Source of the DNA: Candidatus Poribacteria bacterium
GTDB taxonomy: Bacteria; Poribacteria; WGA-4E; WGA-3G
Length of the DNA stretch: 64,000 bases
Assembly: GCA_028820845.1 (NCBI GenBank)
Contig: JAPPII010000022.1
Span: forward strand, 1 to 64,000
Direction of reading: 5' to 3'
Part shown: positions 15,526 through 24,470 of the stretch, one piece after another
How the letters are laid out: every line of letters starts with the position of its first letter
Numbering within the stretch: position 1 is the stretch's first letter
The notes under the pieces: model-generated
The model's input: only the letters and a program-made list of their open reading frames with translations
What the model was told of the DNA's origin: nothing
The model's database searches: none
Position numbers and translations under genes: made by a program

Positions 15526-15653
15526 GTGATAGCACCCACTGCCTAAAGGCAGGGGCTTTGGCTTCGTAGACAGTGCGGTTTTCTCAAAGAGTAGACCGTC
15601 TTATTCCGTCTCCACCCACGGGCGTTTCCCTGTAGTATTCTACAGGCATATCG
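15526..15653 (-). ncRNA. Predicted omega-RNA scaffold, IS right end, copy 2
   Basis: The region matches the right end of copy 1 over its whole length, including the GGAGACGGAATAAGACGGT block and the terminal hairpin (GCCCCTGCCTTTAGGCAGTGGG). By analogy with characterised TnpB systems the guide would come from plus-strand bases 15525 downward, read on the minus strand. Confidence 0.5.
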
Positions 15654-16763
15654 TCAGGTGACGGCTATCCCCGCCCGCAATATGTTTATCGCAGCGTTTA
15701 TGTCTCTGTCATGGTGTGAACCACATTCGAGACACGTCCACTGCCTATCTGAAAGAGAAAGATTTTTATTATGGTATCCACAAGTGCTACAAGGTTTTGT
15801 TGTAGGTGTCCATTGGTCAATCTCTTTCAAAAGACGCTTATGTTTTTGACACTTATATCTCAATATCTCAACAAACTGGTGGAAGGCAAGGTCGGAAACT
15901 TTACGTCCCCACAAGCGTTTCATGCCGTCAATGTTCAGCGTTTCAATAAAGATTTTATCAAACTTCTTACAAAGTTGAGAGGCGAGTTGCCAGTGAAAGT
16001 CTTTGCGTTGATTGCCGATTTTCCGATAGAGACGTGCGATTTGCCTCACACATTGCCACCAACGATGAGAGCCTTTGACTTTACGACTCAAAGATTTCAT
16101 GAGAGACCGAAGTTTATTCAAAGACTGTTTCAAAGGTTGTGGGTGTTGGAGCTTCTCACCCGTGCTGAGCGTCAAGTATGCGTCTTTCATGCCGAAATCT
16201 GCCCCAACACTTTGACCCGTTGTCGACAGAGGTTTCGTTTCTACAAAGTCGGTTATCAGATAAAGCCAATAATCACCAGAAGCGTCGCGCTTGATTGTGA
16301 GGCGACTGATCTTCCCATGAAACTCACGGTGCTTATGGAATGTATACGGCACTTTATCGTATCGCCATTTCCCATTTTCCCATTTTCGGAATGTCACTGT
16401 GATGCGATTGCTGTCAAGAGACCAGCCGGTTTGTTTCAGCGTGAAGGATTTGAACTTATGACGTTTTTTGATCTTCGGTCTACCGCTGAGTTTCTTGAAA
16501 AAACGCTCATACGCCGAGTGTATCCGTTTCAGTTCCTCTTGGATCGCTTGACTCGGCAACGCATTCCAATGTGGATGAGTCGTCCGTTTCAACTCTGTCA
16601 AATGCGCACACATCGCAGCATGGTTGGCATACGGCAACCGATCTTTATAGCGTTGACGCTGCCACTTATGAAAATACGCGTGAACCTGCCACATATCGTC
16701 AAGTAGGTTGCCAAGACGTATACAATTAGATTGATGTCCAAATTTATACTTATAGGTTTTCAT
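15654..16763 (-). CDS. tnpB: TnpB RNA-guided nuclease, copy 2
   Basis: A 369-aa protein with the same architecture as copy 1: a helical N-terminus, RuvC-I Asp in GADFGM (residue 189), RuvC-II Glu in IETLNIDGM, zinc-ribbon Cys pairs CSTCGYH and CLECGSH, and RuvC-III Asp in HDRDINAAINI. All catalytic residues are present and no frame is broken, so it is presumably active. Substitutions relative to copy 1 are spread evenly, so these are two diverged elements and not a recent duplication. Confidence 0.92.
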   Translation of the reverse strand: MKTYKYKFGHQSNCIRLGNLLDDMWQVHAYFHKWQRQRYKDRLPYANHAAMCAHLTELKRTTHPHWNALPSQAIQEELKRIHSAYERFFKKLSGRPKIKKRHKFKSFTLKQTGWSLDSNRITVTFRKWENGKWRYDKVPYTFHKHREFHGKISRLTIKRDASGDYWLYLITDFVETKPLSTTGQSVGADFGMKDAYLTLSTGEKLQHPQPLKQSLNKLRSLMKSLSRKVKGSHRWWQCVRQIARLYRKIGNQRKDFHWQLASQLCKKFDKIFIETLNIDGMKRLWGRKVSDLAFHQFVEILRYKCQKHKRLLKEIDQWTPTTKPCSTCGYHNKNLSLSDRQWTCLECGSHHDRDINAAINILRAGIAVT

Positions 16764-16861
16764 GGTATATCAAGTCTCAAATCTTTAACCCCTTTCCAGT
16801 GGGTAGGCAGACACGTTGCCTTGCGGTAACGCTGGAAATGTCTGCCAACTTGATACTATGA

Positions 16862-16890
16862 ATTATACCACATTTTTAGATAAAAATCAA
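16862..16890 (-). promoter_or_regulatory. tnpB promoter, copy 2
   Basis: On the minus strand, TTGATT (16885-16890), a 17-bp spacer ending TGTGG, and TATAAT (16862-16867) match the promoter position in copy 1. The -10 region and TG extension are conserved, while the -35 is weaker. Confidence 0.65.
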
Positions 16891-17088
16891 ATTTATTTTG
16901 GCTTTCATGCCTTACGCCCGCTTACATCCCCAAGCTGAAGCATGGGGCTTTAGCGGGAAGATTGGTAAAGATGAAAACCCAGCAGTGCTTTGTAGCGTAA
17001 ACTTTCAGTTTGCGCACGGATATGCACAATCCATCCTTCCACCCTAAACTTTTGACAAAAACTTTACACACCGTCTCCATGCAAAAAT

Positions 17089-17117
17089 TTGACAAATTCT
17101 GCGTTTTATGCTATACT
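17089..17117 (+). promoter_or_regulatory. Sigma-70 promoter of the epimerase cluster
   Basis: TTGACA (17089-17094), a 17-bp spacer with TTATGC before the -10, and TATACT (17112-17117) lie 80 bases before the preferred start of the Rpe-like gene. A second TTGACA at 17052-17057 has no matching -10. Confidence 0.7.
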
Positions 17118-17196
17118 ATTAAAGGTTTAAAAGTTTCGTTTGCAAGCCTATCTTAAGAATGATAAAGACAGAATTTTGGACACTGGAAGGACTATT

Positions 17197-17931
17197 TTGC
17201 CTGTTGAAAGCCCAGCATCTTCAAAACCGCACATCCAAATCGCACCATCCGTGATGTGTGCCGATTTGTGCAACTTAGAAGCCGATATTCGAGAATTAGA
17301 AGCCGCTGGCGTTGGCATGCTACATTTCGATTTGATGGACGCACATTTCGTCCCGAATATGCCGATTGGACTTGCGCTCATTCAGCAATTACGCTCGAAA
17401 ACAGACTCTGCTTTTGACATCCATCTCATGGTGGAGAATAACGATTTCTTTGTTGACGCAGTCGCGGAAATTGGCGTTCAACAGATAGCCGTTCACGTTG
17501 AATCAGCGACACATCTTGATAGAACGTTATCCGTAATTCAAGCGTCCAACGTCAAAGCAGGTGCTGCGCTGAATCCAGCAACCCCGTTTTCTGCATTGGA
17601 TTACGTCCTTGACCGACTCGATTTTGTCTTGATTATGACCGTAAATCCCGGGTTTGCAGGGCAGAAGATGGTGCCAGCAACACTCCGAAAAATTGCGGAG
17701 TGTCGTGCTTTTTTAGACAAACATGGCGTGGATCTCCCTATTGAAGTTGACGGGAATGTAAGTTTTGAGAATATCCCTAAAATGGTGTCCGCAGGTGCCG
17801 ATATCTTGGTCGGCGGCACGAGTAGTGTTTTCCACAAGTCGGGTTCACGCGCTGAAAACATCCAACGGACGCGGCAGGCGATTGATTTGGGGCTTGCTAA
17901 GAGATTTCCTAAAAACTATCGTGGAACATAG
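17197..17931 (+). CDS. Ribulose-phosphate 3-epimerase family protein
   Basis: A TIM-barrel protein of 244 aa if read from the TTG at 17197, which has GGAAGGA seven bases upstream; another TTG at 17140 would add 19 residues that lie before the conserved fold. Conserved pieces are IAPSVMCADL, LHFDLMDAHFVPN, DIHLMV, MTVNPGFAGQ and IEVDGN. These retain the metal and acid/base residues (His and Asp in HFDLMD, His in DIHLM, Asp in EVDG). The usual DGG phosphate loop is DGN and the C-terminal loop is VGGTSSVFH, so it may be a specialised sugar-phosphate epimerase and not the pentose-phosphate Rpe. The neighbouring polyol-type dehydrogenases fit that reading. Confidence 0.8.
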   Translation: MPVESPASSKPHIQIAPSVMCADLCNLEADIRELEAAGVGMLHFDLMDAHFVPNMPIGLALIQQLRSKTDSAFDIHLMVENNDFFVDAVAEIGVQQIAVHVESATHLDRTLSVIQASNVKAGAALNPATPFSALDYVLDRLDFVLIMTVNPGFAGQKMVPATLRKIAECRAFLDKHGVDLPIEVDGNVSFENIPKMVSAGADILVGGTSSVFHKSGSRAENIQRTRQAIDLGLAKRFPKNYRGT

Positions 17932-17984
17932 AGGAACGATGTCCAAATTTAATAGTTAAAGGTTCATCGTCCAGAGCCAGTTGG

Positions 17985-18085
17985 AATTAACCAGAAACCG
18001 CCGCGTAATGAAATTCCGAGTGATTAGCGAGGAATTTGTCTTTGCTTTACATTTGGAGCGGCGACCAGATTTAATAGTTAAAAGA
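17985..18085 (+). repeat. Leader repeat before the first dehydrogenase
   Basis: About 100 bases ending exactly at the ATG of the next gene are repeated before the second dehydrogenase (19236-19335). The best-matched core is ATGAAATTC..GAGTGATTAGCGA.GAATTTGTCTTTGCTTTACAT (18008-18052), and the copies also share the final AGTTAAAAG. In this copy the core is open as a reading frame, but in the second it has a stop. A non-coding role is therefore more likely. Confidence 0.7.
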
Positions 18086-19147
18086 ATGGAAGCACTGGTT
18101 CTACACGGAATTGGAGATTTACGATTAGAACAAGTTCCCGTGCCGCATCTCGCTGACGGAGAGGTTCGTGTCCGAATCGGTTTCTGTGGGGTCTGCGGTT
18201 CGGATATTCCGAGGATTTTTGTCAAAGGCACCTATAGTTTTCCGACGATCTGTGGACATGAATTTGCGGGTATTGTTGACGCGTGTGGTCCCGACGTTGA
18301 AGATTTTAGTCCCGGCGATCCTGTTGCCGTCTTTCCACTGCTCTGGTGCGGCAAATGTTCGGCGTGTGAACAAGGAAAGTATGTCCAGTGTCACGACTAC
18401 GACTATCTCGGTTCGCGAAGTGATGGGGCTTTCGCTGAATATGTCGTCTCGCCCCAGCAAAATTTAATTCCTATTCCGCAAGGCGTAACGCTCGAAGAAG
18501 CATCTATGACAGAACCGGCTGCAGTCGCATTACACGCACTCCGTCGAGTTCAAACCTCGCTTGCTGGAAAGACAGTTGCGATCTTTGGTGCCGGACCTAT
18601 CGGGTTGATGACTGCGCAGTGGGCAAGAATAATGGGCGCAGTGGAAATATTTCTCTTTGATATTGTCGCAGAGAAACTCCGACTGGCGAAACAACTCGGT
18701 TTTGATAAGGTATTTAATACTTTAGCTGGGGAACCGGTTGGGGTCATAGAGACACATACTGACGGGAAGGGCGCGCATATCTGTATTGAGGCTGCGGGGG
18801 TTCCCGCTACCTATCAGAATGCGCTCGGCAGTGCCGGGCGTGGGGGCAGCGTTGTTTTCCTCGGTAATCCTGCTACGGATGTAACCCTACCTGCGACGCT
18901 TATATCGCAGGTAATGCGGCGTGAGGTGAGTATTTTCGGGACTTGGAATTCCGATTATAGTGCCGCAGGCAACGACGATGACTGGCGTACTGTACTTCAA
19001 GCAATGGCTTCTGGCATGCTAACGCTCGCGCCCTTGATAACCCATAAAGTACCTTTAACGGATAGTTCCGACATGTTACATAAAATGCGAGACCAGCGTG
19101 AATTTTACGCAAAAGTTTTGATCCATCCGTCTGGTGCGGATTTTTAA
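18086..19147 (+). CDS. Zinc alcohol dehydrogenase, GatD-like
   Basis: A 353-aa protein from the ATG at 18086; an upstream in-frame extension to 17981 runs through the leader repeat and is rejected. It has catalytic-zinc ligands in GVCGSD and GHEFAG, the four structural-zinc Cys in CGKCSACEQGKYVQC, SMTEPAAVALHA, and a Rossmann motif GAGPIGLM. Local wording such as CGSDIPRIFVKG and YDYLGSRSDGAFAEY is very close to galactitol-1-phosphate 5-dehydrogenase (GatD). An NAD-dependent sugar-alcohol oxidation is therefore likely, though the substrate is inferred. Confidence 0.85.
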   Translation: MEALVLHGIGDLRLEQVPVPHLADGEVRVRIGFCGVCGSDIPRIFVKGTYSFPTICGHEFAGIVDACGPDVEDFSPGDPVAVFPLLWCGKCSACEQGKYVQCHDYDYLGSRSDGAFAEYVVSPQQNLIPIPQGVTLEEASMTEPAAVALHALRRVQTSLAGKTVAIFGAGPIGLMTAQWARIMGAVEIFLFDIVAEKLRLAKQLGFDKVFNTLAGEPVGVIETHTDGKGAHICIEAAGVPATYQNALGSAGRGGSVVFLGNPATDVTLPATLISQVMRREVSIFGTWNSDYSAAGNDDDWRTVLQAMASGMLTLAPLITHKVPLTDSSDMLHKMRDQREFYAKVLIHPSGADF

Positions 19148-19235
19148 TAATTAAGTCTGAATCATGCCCATTACATTCCGCATAGGTTTTCAGTTAAGAC
19201 GAGAACCTGCTTTAGGTATGGAAAGGTTTCTGACT

Positions 19236-19335
19236 TTACCAAAAACCATCGTGAAATGAAATTCTGAGTGATTAGCGAAGAATTTGTCTTTGCTTTACAT
19301 TGTGGAACGATGCCCAGGAGCAAACAGTTAAAAGT
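19236..19335 (+). repeat. Leader repeat before the second dehydrogenase
   Basis: This is the second copy of the element at 17985-18085, with core at 19256-19300. It again ends at the ATG of a zinc dehydrogenase. A stop (TGA at 19265-19267) interrupts the frame that is open in the first copy. Confidence 0.7.
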
Positions 19336-20394
19336 ATGAAAGCGGCTATACTTGAAAGTCTTGACAATTTAAGCGTGAGAGAAGTACCCGAACCCGAAAT
19401 TGACGATGATGCCGCTTTAATGCGTGTGGAAGCCGTCAGTATCTGCGGCTCTGATGTCCGCATTCTCCATCACGGTAACCCCAGAGTTGAACCCCCTACT
19501 ATTATCGGACACGAAAATTCGGGGGTTGTCGTTAAAACAGGCAAAAACGTAACGCGCGTCAAGGAAGGGGACCGTGTGTCAATCGGTGCTGATGTGCCGT
19601 GTGGGCAGTGTCGTTGGTGCCGGGATGGACTCGGAAACAACTGCCATATCAACTACGCCATTGGTTACCAAATCCCAGGTGCTTTCGCGCAATATATGAA
19701 ACTCCCCCGCCTCGTTTTAGAGGAAGGCCCCGTTACACCCTTCGATGCCTCACTCAGTTTTGATGAGGCTGCGCTTGCTGAACCCCTCGCCTGTGCCATC
19801 AACGGGCTTGAACTCATCAATATGTCACTCGGAAAAACCGTGGTGATTATCGGTCTCGGACCCATCGGATGTATGATGATTGACCTCGCACGCGTTATGG
19901 GTGCCACGAAAGTCATCGGTGTACAACGGAGCAAGCTCCGTATGGAGATCGCAAAGTTTTACGAGGCGGATGCTTACATCGCTTCTGAAGAAGAAGATGT
20001 CATTGAGAGATGCAAAGAGGAAACAGACGGTGAGGGACCCGATATCGTCGTTACGACTTGTGGTTCTGTTGAAGCGCACGAACAAGCCGTTGAAATGGTC
20101 GCCCACCGCGGGTATGTCAATCTATTCGGGGGCCTACCAAAAACCATGCGACCGATGAGTGTGCTCTCAAATACTATTCACTATAAAGAGTGTTTCGTCA
20201 CAGGTTCGCACGGATGCGTACCGCGCCACCATGAGCTAGCAGTTCGACTCCTTGAAAAGGGGTTAGTGCGGGTGAAACCCCTTATCACACACCACTTTCC
20301 GCTCGTTGAGATTGATAAAGCGTTTGAGACCATGGAATCCAGAAAAGGAATGAAAATTATGATACACCCGCATCAGGAGGAGAAAGGGACATAA
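19336..20394 (+). CDS. Zinc-dependent dehydrogenase, MDR family
   Basis: A 352-aa protein from the ATG at 19336. It has zinc ligands in SICGSDVR and GHENSG, four structural Cys in CGQCRWCRDGLGNNC, LAEPLACAING, and the nucleotide fold GLGPIGCM. It is a sorbitol/threonine-dehydrogenase-like MDR enzyme, clearly paralogous to the upstream one but diverged. Its stop overlaps the apt start (TAATG), so the two are translationally coupled. Together with the epimerase it suggests a route that oxidises a polyol or sugar to a keto-sugar phosphate, which is inference. Confidence 0.82.
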   Translation: MKAAILESLDNLSVREVPEPEIDDDAALMRVEAVSICGSDVRILHHGNPRVEPPTIIGHENSGVVVKTGKNVTRVKEGDRVSIGADVPCGQCRWCRDGLGNNCHINYAIGYQIPGAFAQYMKLPRLVLEEGPVTPFDASLSFDEAALAEPLACAINGLELINMSLGKTVVIIGLGPIGCMMIDLARVMGATKVIGVQRSKLRMEIAKFYEADAYIASEEEDVIERCKEETDGEGPDIVVTTCGSVEAHEQAVEMVAHRGYVNLFGGLPKTMRPMSVLSNTIHYKECFVTGSHGCVPRHHELAVRLLEKGLVRVKPLITHHFPLVEIDKAFETMESRKGMKIMIHPHQEEKGT

Positions 20395-20909
20395 TGCACG
20401 ATTTTTCGCAGTTTATTCGAGATATACCCGATTTTCCAAAACCGGGTGTTTCATTTAAAGACATCACACCACTTTTAGGGAATCCAACTGTTTTTCATAA
20501 GGTCATTGATGAGTTCGCACTCCGTTATAAACTTGAAGCGATTGATGCTGTCGTTGGCATAGACGCACGCGGCTTTATTTTTGGCTCTGCCCTCGCTTAC
20601 CGGCTCGGCACTGCCTTTGTCCCCATTCGGAAAAGCGGTAAATTACCCTTTGATAAATATGAAGTCACTTATGATCTTGAATACGGTAGTGATACGATCG
20701 CAATTCATCGAGATGCCTTCCCGAAAGATAGTAAAGTGCTGATATGCGACGATCTCTTAGCGACGGGTGGGACGCTTATGGCATCAGTGAGTCTCATCGA
20801 AAAACTACAAGGACACATCGTCGGTATTGCTATTTTGGTTGAATTGACCGAACTCAACGGCAGAGAGAGAGTTCCAAAGCACGATGTTTTTTCGCTCGTT
20901 AAATACTAA
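20394..20909 (+). CDS. apt: Adenine phosphoribosyltransferase
   Basis: A 171-aa protein of standard Apt length that salvages adenine to AMP using PRPP in the cytoplasm. The N-terminus FIRDIPDFPKPGVSFKDITP is the Apt signature. VVGIDARGFIFGSALAY and FVPIRKSGKLP form the purine and PPi loops, and VLICDDLLATGGTL is the PRPP-binding motif. It starts on the last base of the preceding stop and precedes tRNA-Arg by eight bases. Confidence 0.95.
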   Translation: MHDFSQFIRDIPDFPKPGVSFKDITPLLGNPTVFHKVIDEFALRYKLEAIDAVVGIDARGFIFGSALAYRLGTAFVPIRKSGKLPFDKYEVTYDLEYGSDTIAIHRDAFPKDSKVLICDDLLATGGTLMASVSLIEKLQGHIVGIAILVELTELNGRERVPKHDVFSLVKY

Positions 20910-20917
20910 AAACGTAT

Positions 20918-20990
20918 GCGCCTGTAGCTCAGGGGACAGAGCAGGGGCTTCCTAAGCCTCGTGTCGGGGGTTCGATTCCTCCCAGGCGCG
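20918..20990 (+). tRNA. tRNA-Arg (CCT)
   Basis: The 73-nt cloverleaf folds completely. The acceptor stem is GCGCCTG/CAGGCGC, the D arm GCTC/GAGC, the anticodon stem GGGGC/GCCTC with loop TTCCTAA (anticodon CCT), and the T arm GGGGG/CCTCC with TTCGATT. The discriminator is G and CCA is not encoded. It reads AGG codons. Confidence 0.93.
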
Positions 20991-21136
20991 TTTGTAACGG
21001 CTGATGGCTATCAGCTGTCGTTCGTTTGTGACGGGAAAGCCCTTCACAACTGCTAAATGTTTTACTGACCGCTGATGGCTGACAACTGACGGCTATTGGA
21101 CTAACAACCATTCTAATGTCTTAGGAGTGAATTTGG
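20991..21136. repeat. Heptamer-type intergenic repeat
   Basis: Alternating ...CTGATGGCTATCAGCTGTC... and ...TGACCGCTGATGGCTGACAACTGACGGCT... segments belong to the TGACTGC-like repeat family seen throughout the window. No gene is visible. TTAGGAG at 21120-21126 is the secD ribosome site. Confidence 0.6.
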
Positions 21137-23083
21137 ATGTACAGATTTAGTGTCTGGAAAATTGTTTTAATCCTTGGGGTTTTGGTGTTTGCCGCGCTAT
21201 ACCTCATCCCGACTCCGGATGATTTCTACAATCCGTTGTACGGAAACCTACCGCTTTGGATGCAAGAAAAACTCCCACCCTTTGAAGTCAACGAAGATAA
21301 TGCCTTTAAAGTGAACCTCGCAGAAGTCGAGTACCCCGAAGGAATCAACTTCCAGGATACAACCTTTGAACTGCAGGATGTCTTCCGGGTCCATCTCAGA
21401 AAGCTTGGGCTTGAGGAGACGCTTGACTATGAATTTGATACCACGGAAGCGCGCGAATTTTATGTCCGGATGCTCTCGGAGAAGGCACTTCAAAATCCAG
21501 GGGCGACGCTCGACAATCTTCACCTATACGGAAGCCTACCGGGAACCCTCCGGCGCCTCATACCCGATAGCCGATTGAAGTTGGGGCTGGACCTTAAAGG
21601 CGGTGTACACCTTGTACTTGAGGTGGATTTGGAAACCTCCAAAGCGGCACTGCTCCGCGAACACGCACTCTCTATTCCCGAACGGCTTCGCGCCGAGGAT
21701 GTCTTATGTCGAGACGTTCAACAGGTCAGTGATCAGGATGTCCTGAATGTGTTTGTCGGTATTCCGTCTCGACTCCGAGCGGATGCTACACAAAAAGCTG
21801 CCTATATTGAAAAAGCCGAGGAGCTCTTGAACGAAATTGAATTTTTTGAGGACGCACAGATTCAAGCCGAAACAGAAACACAATCTACATACCAGTTGAA
21901 ACTCAGCACATCGGGCATAGAAAAATATACCGAACAGGCGATTGAACAGGTCCTCATTGTGCTCCGAAATCGCGTCGATGCCTTCGGCGTTTCGGAACCC
22001 TCTATCCGTCGGGAGGCAAATCACCCCCGAATCATTGTTGAACTCCCTGGTGCTAAAGATTCCTCGAAACCCCTTCAAATCGTAAAGACAATGGGGAGGC
22101 TCGAATTCAAACTCGTTAAAAAATCACCCACTGGCGGGAGTTTATGGAGTGGCACTGCCGATACACCCCCACCCGATAATATACCCGAAGACAGTGAAAT
22201 CCGATACCACTACGAGACAGGCAACTGGTACGTCTTAGAGAGTCCTGTACTTTTAAGCGGGGACCGCATTAACGACGCTGGACCCTCTACCGGGAGAACG
22301 AGTTTCGACATAGTTGTTTCGATGAGTTTTGATAGTATTGGGAGACGCAAGTTTGCGGAAGTCACAGGCGACCACATTGGTGAACACTTGGCGATTCTCC
22401 TTGACGGAAGGATCCAATCCGCACCTGTTATTCAAGACCAAATTGTCGGAAACGCCATTATTCAAGGGAACTTCACTTATGAGGAAGCCAGTTACCTTTC
22501 CAATATCCTGAAAGCCGGGGCGTTTCCTGTCGGTGTCCAGATCGCCGAGGAGCGGACGGTCGGGCCCACCCTTGGACAAGAATCCATTGATGATGGCATT
22601 AAAGCTGTGCTCATCGGTCTGGGCGGGGTCTTAATTTTCGTGATGATCTACTACCGTTTATCTGGGATCATCGCTATTACCGCCCTCGTTTTTAATATGC
22701 TCATCATTCTGGGTGCCTTGGCGGGATTTGGTGCAGCGTTGACGCTGCCGGGTATCGCCGGACTTGTCCTCACTATTGGTATGGCTGTTGACGCGAATGT
22801 ACTCATCTTTGAGCGAATTCGCGAAGAATTGCGAACCGGTAAAACCGTCTGGTCCGCTATCGAAAGCGGCTATCAACGTGCATTTATAACGATCTTAGAT
22901 GCCAACCTGACGACATTCTTTACCGCTCTTGTCCTTTATCACTTTGGCACAGGTCCAATTAAAGGATTTGCTTTAACACTCGGTATCGGTATCCTCGCAA
23001 GTATGTTTACAGCGATTGTTGTCACACGCGAAATATACGGTTGGACAGTCGGAAACAAGGACGTACAAAAACTTAGCATTTAA
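21137..23083 (+). CDS. secD: Protein translocase subunit SecD
   Basis: A 648-aa inner-membrane protein of the SecDF complex, which uses the proton gradient to help pull proteins from SecYEG into the periplasm. It has one N-terminal membrane helix and the P1 domain signature LGLDLKGGVHLVLEVD. Next come a long periplasmic region with NRVDAFGVSEPSIRREANHPRIIVELPG and the motif AFPVGVQIAEERTVGPTLGQESI. Five C-terminal helices follow, with GMAVDANVLIFERIREEL in the fourth. Length and motifs are standard. secF follows after 226 bp of repeats instead of directly. Confidence 0.96.
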   Translation: MYRFSVWKIVLILGVLVFAALYLIPTPDDFYNPLYGNLPLWMQEKLPPFEVNEDNAFKVNLAEVEYPEGINFQDTTFELQDVFRVHLRKLGLEETLDYEFDTTEAREFYVRMLSEKALQNPGATLDNLHLYGSLPGTLRRLIPDSRLKLGLDLKGGVHLVLEVDLETSKAALLREHALSIPERLRAEDVLCRDVQQVSDQDVLNVFVGIPSRLRADATQKAAYIEKAEELLNEIEFFEDAQIQAETETQSTYQLKLSTSGIEKYTEQAIEQVLIVLRNRVDAFGVSEPSIRREANHPRIIVELPGAKDSSKPLQIVKTMGRLEFKLVKKSPTGGSLWSGTADTPPPDNIPEDSEIRYHYETGNWYVLESPVLLSGDRINDAGPSTGRTSFDIVVSMSFDSIGRRKFAEVTGDHIGEHLAILLDGRIQSAPVIQDQIVGNAIIQGNFTYEEASYLSNILKAGAFPVGVQIAEERTVGPTLGQESIDDGIKAVLIGLGGVLIFVMIYYRLSGIIAITALVFNMLIILGALAGFGAALTLPGIAGLVLTIGMAVDANVLIFERIREELRTGKTVWSAIESGYQRAFITILDANLTTFFTALVLYHFGTGPIKGFALTLGIGILASMFTAIVVTREIYGWTVGNKDVQKLSI

Positions 23084-23309
23084 TGGCTGTCAGCCGTCGG
23101 CAGTCAGCAGTCAGTCGGGCATGTGGTATTTATGAACATTTTTGCTGCTATACGCGAGGGACTGACCGCTGAAAGGATTTTACGAGGCACTCGTAAAATC
23201 CGTCCTGACCGCTGATTGCTAATTATAGATTTTACTACAGTGGAGGAGTGGTTGTCGAAAGGATAGAGGTCAGTCTGCTGATAACTATTAACCGATAACT
23301 ATTGAAACT
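23084..23309. repeat. Repeat block with perfect hairpin between secD and secF
   Basis: TGACTGC-type repeats (23095-23120, 23159-23175, 23203-23220) flank a perfect 12-bp stem, GGATTTTACGAG/CTCGTAAAATCC, with loop GCA at 23175-23201. The spacer carries no gene. Confidence 0.75.
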
Positions 23310-24470
23310 TTGGAATTACTCAGAAATACAAACTTCGATTTTATTAGCAAATATCGCACTGGATTTATATTATCAGCCGTGGTCATCGTTATCGGCATAG
23401 TCTTTCTCGCAATCCATCAAGGACCGAACTTTGGGATTGACTTTCGTGGGGGCGTTAAAATCCAAGCCAAGTTCAACAGAGTGGTCTCGGAGGCGGAATT
23501 GCAATCCAAACTTGCTGAAATTGGTTATGAACGTGCCACGATACAGATAGATGAAAGCAGAAATGAAGCGTCTATCTCTATGGGACACCGTCCGGAATTT
23601 CAGCAGCAGTTGATTGATATTCCGATTATGGCGGATCCGGGCGATGCAACTGCCATGCGTCTGCAGGTGAGCAGTACTGTTGAAAAATTGCATCTATTAG
23701 AAGTTGGTGAAACTGTTGAGCTCATTGATGGCAATCTGCGACAACGCAATGAGATTACGGCACTCGACACTGTTGCCGACAGCAACGCCGTCCAGTTAAC
23801 CTTTGCGAACCCGTTCGGAATTGATTTGAGCGAGAACGCACATATCCAAATCCAAGCGAGTGTCGGCAGAATCCTCACAGATGCCTTGCTCGAAGGCGGA
23901 AACGATTGGCAAGCACTTGTTGGAGGTGTCAATGTCTCGGAAGTCCTTCCCAGTGTCGGGCGCGACCTTAAGTGGGCAGCCCTCTGGTCTGTACTCTGGT
24001 CGATCGTTATTTTGTTGGCTTACATCTCTTGGCGGTTTGAATTCCGTTTTGCTATCGGGGCAATTGCCGCCCTCGTCCACGATGTCCTGATTACCTTGGG
24101 GATTTTTGCTGTGCTATCAAAAGAGATTAATCTACCCACAGTGGCGGCGTTCCTGACGATTATCGGGTATTCACTCAATGACACGATTGTTGTGTTTGAC
24201 CGGATTCGGGAAAACTCGCAAACTTTACGCGGCACCGATTATACGACCGTGCTGAACCGAAGCATCAACCAGTCGCTCAGCCGGACGGTTATTACCTCTT
24301 TGACAACCCTGTTTGTTGTTCTGGTTATTTTTATCATCACCACTGCAGGGGAAGAGATTAACACGTTCGCCTTGGCACTTATCGTTGGTGTATTGGTCGG
24401 GACCTACTCCTCAATCTTCATCGCGAGTCCGATTGTGTATCTCTGGAATCGCGGACAGCAACCGGCTTAA
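23310..24470 (+). CDS. secF: Protein translocase subunit SecF
   Basis: A 386-aa partner of SecD. The N-terminal helix is followed by the signature PNFGIDFRGGVKIQ. The C-terminal helices carry the SecDF motif SLNDTIVVFDRIREN and the typical SLTTLFVVL/FALALIVGVLVGTYSSIFIASP segments. The most 5' start in frame is a TTG with no strong ribosome site, so translation may depend on an unusual leader or the start may be misread. The periplasmic loop (about residues 90-190) is longer than in many SecF proteins. Confidence 0.95.
   Translation: MELLRNTNFDFISKYRTGFILSAVVIVIGIVFLAIHQGPNFGIDFRGGVKIQAKFNRVVSEAELQSKLAEIGYERATIQIDESRNEASISMGHRPEFQQQLIDIPIMADPGDATAMRLQVSSTVEKLHLLEVGETVELIDGNLRQRNEITALDTVADSNAVQLTFANPFGIDLSENAHIQIQASVGRILTDALLEGGNDWQALVGGVNVSEVLPSVGRDLKWAALWSVLWSIVILLAYISWRFEFRFAIGAIAALVHDVLITLGIFAVLSKEINLPTVAAFLTIIGYSLNDTIVVFDRIRENSQTLRGTDYTTVLNRSINQSLSRTVITSLTTLFVVLVIFIITTAGEEINTFALALIVGVLVGTYSSIFIASPIVYLWNRGQQPA

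Larger units (their letters stand above)
15526..16964 (-). mobile_element. IS200/IS605-type element with tnpB only, copy 2
   Basis: This is the reverse-strand counterpart of the element at 4315-5760. Read on the minus strand it follows TTAC (GTAA at 16965-16968 on the plus strand). It has a left-end hairpin CCCCATGCTTCAGCTTGGGG, a TATAAT promoter, a leader hairpin, tnpB and the conserved right end finishing GGTGCTATCAC. Stems in the left end and leader differ from copy 1 by paired changes, which supports real secondary structure. It carries no tnpA. It inserted just downstream of the sigma-factor remnant. Confidence 0.75.

Noticed and set aside
17140-17196. TTG start at 17140 for the Rpe-like gene
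   Set aside because: It adds 19 residues not found in the conserved fold and has no ribosome site, whereas the TTG at 17197 follows GGAAGGA.
17981-18085. N-terminal extension of the GatD-like dehydrogenase through MKFRVISEEFVFALH
   Set aside because: The same sequence before the second dehydrogenase is interrupted by a stop, so it is treated as a non-coding leader repeat.
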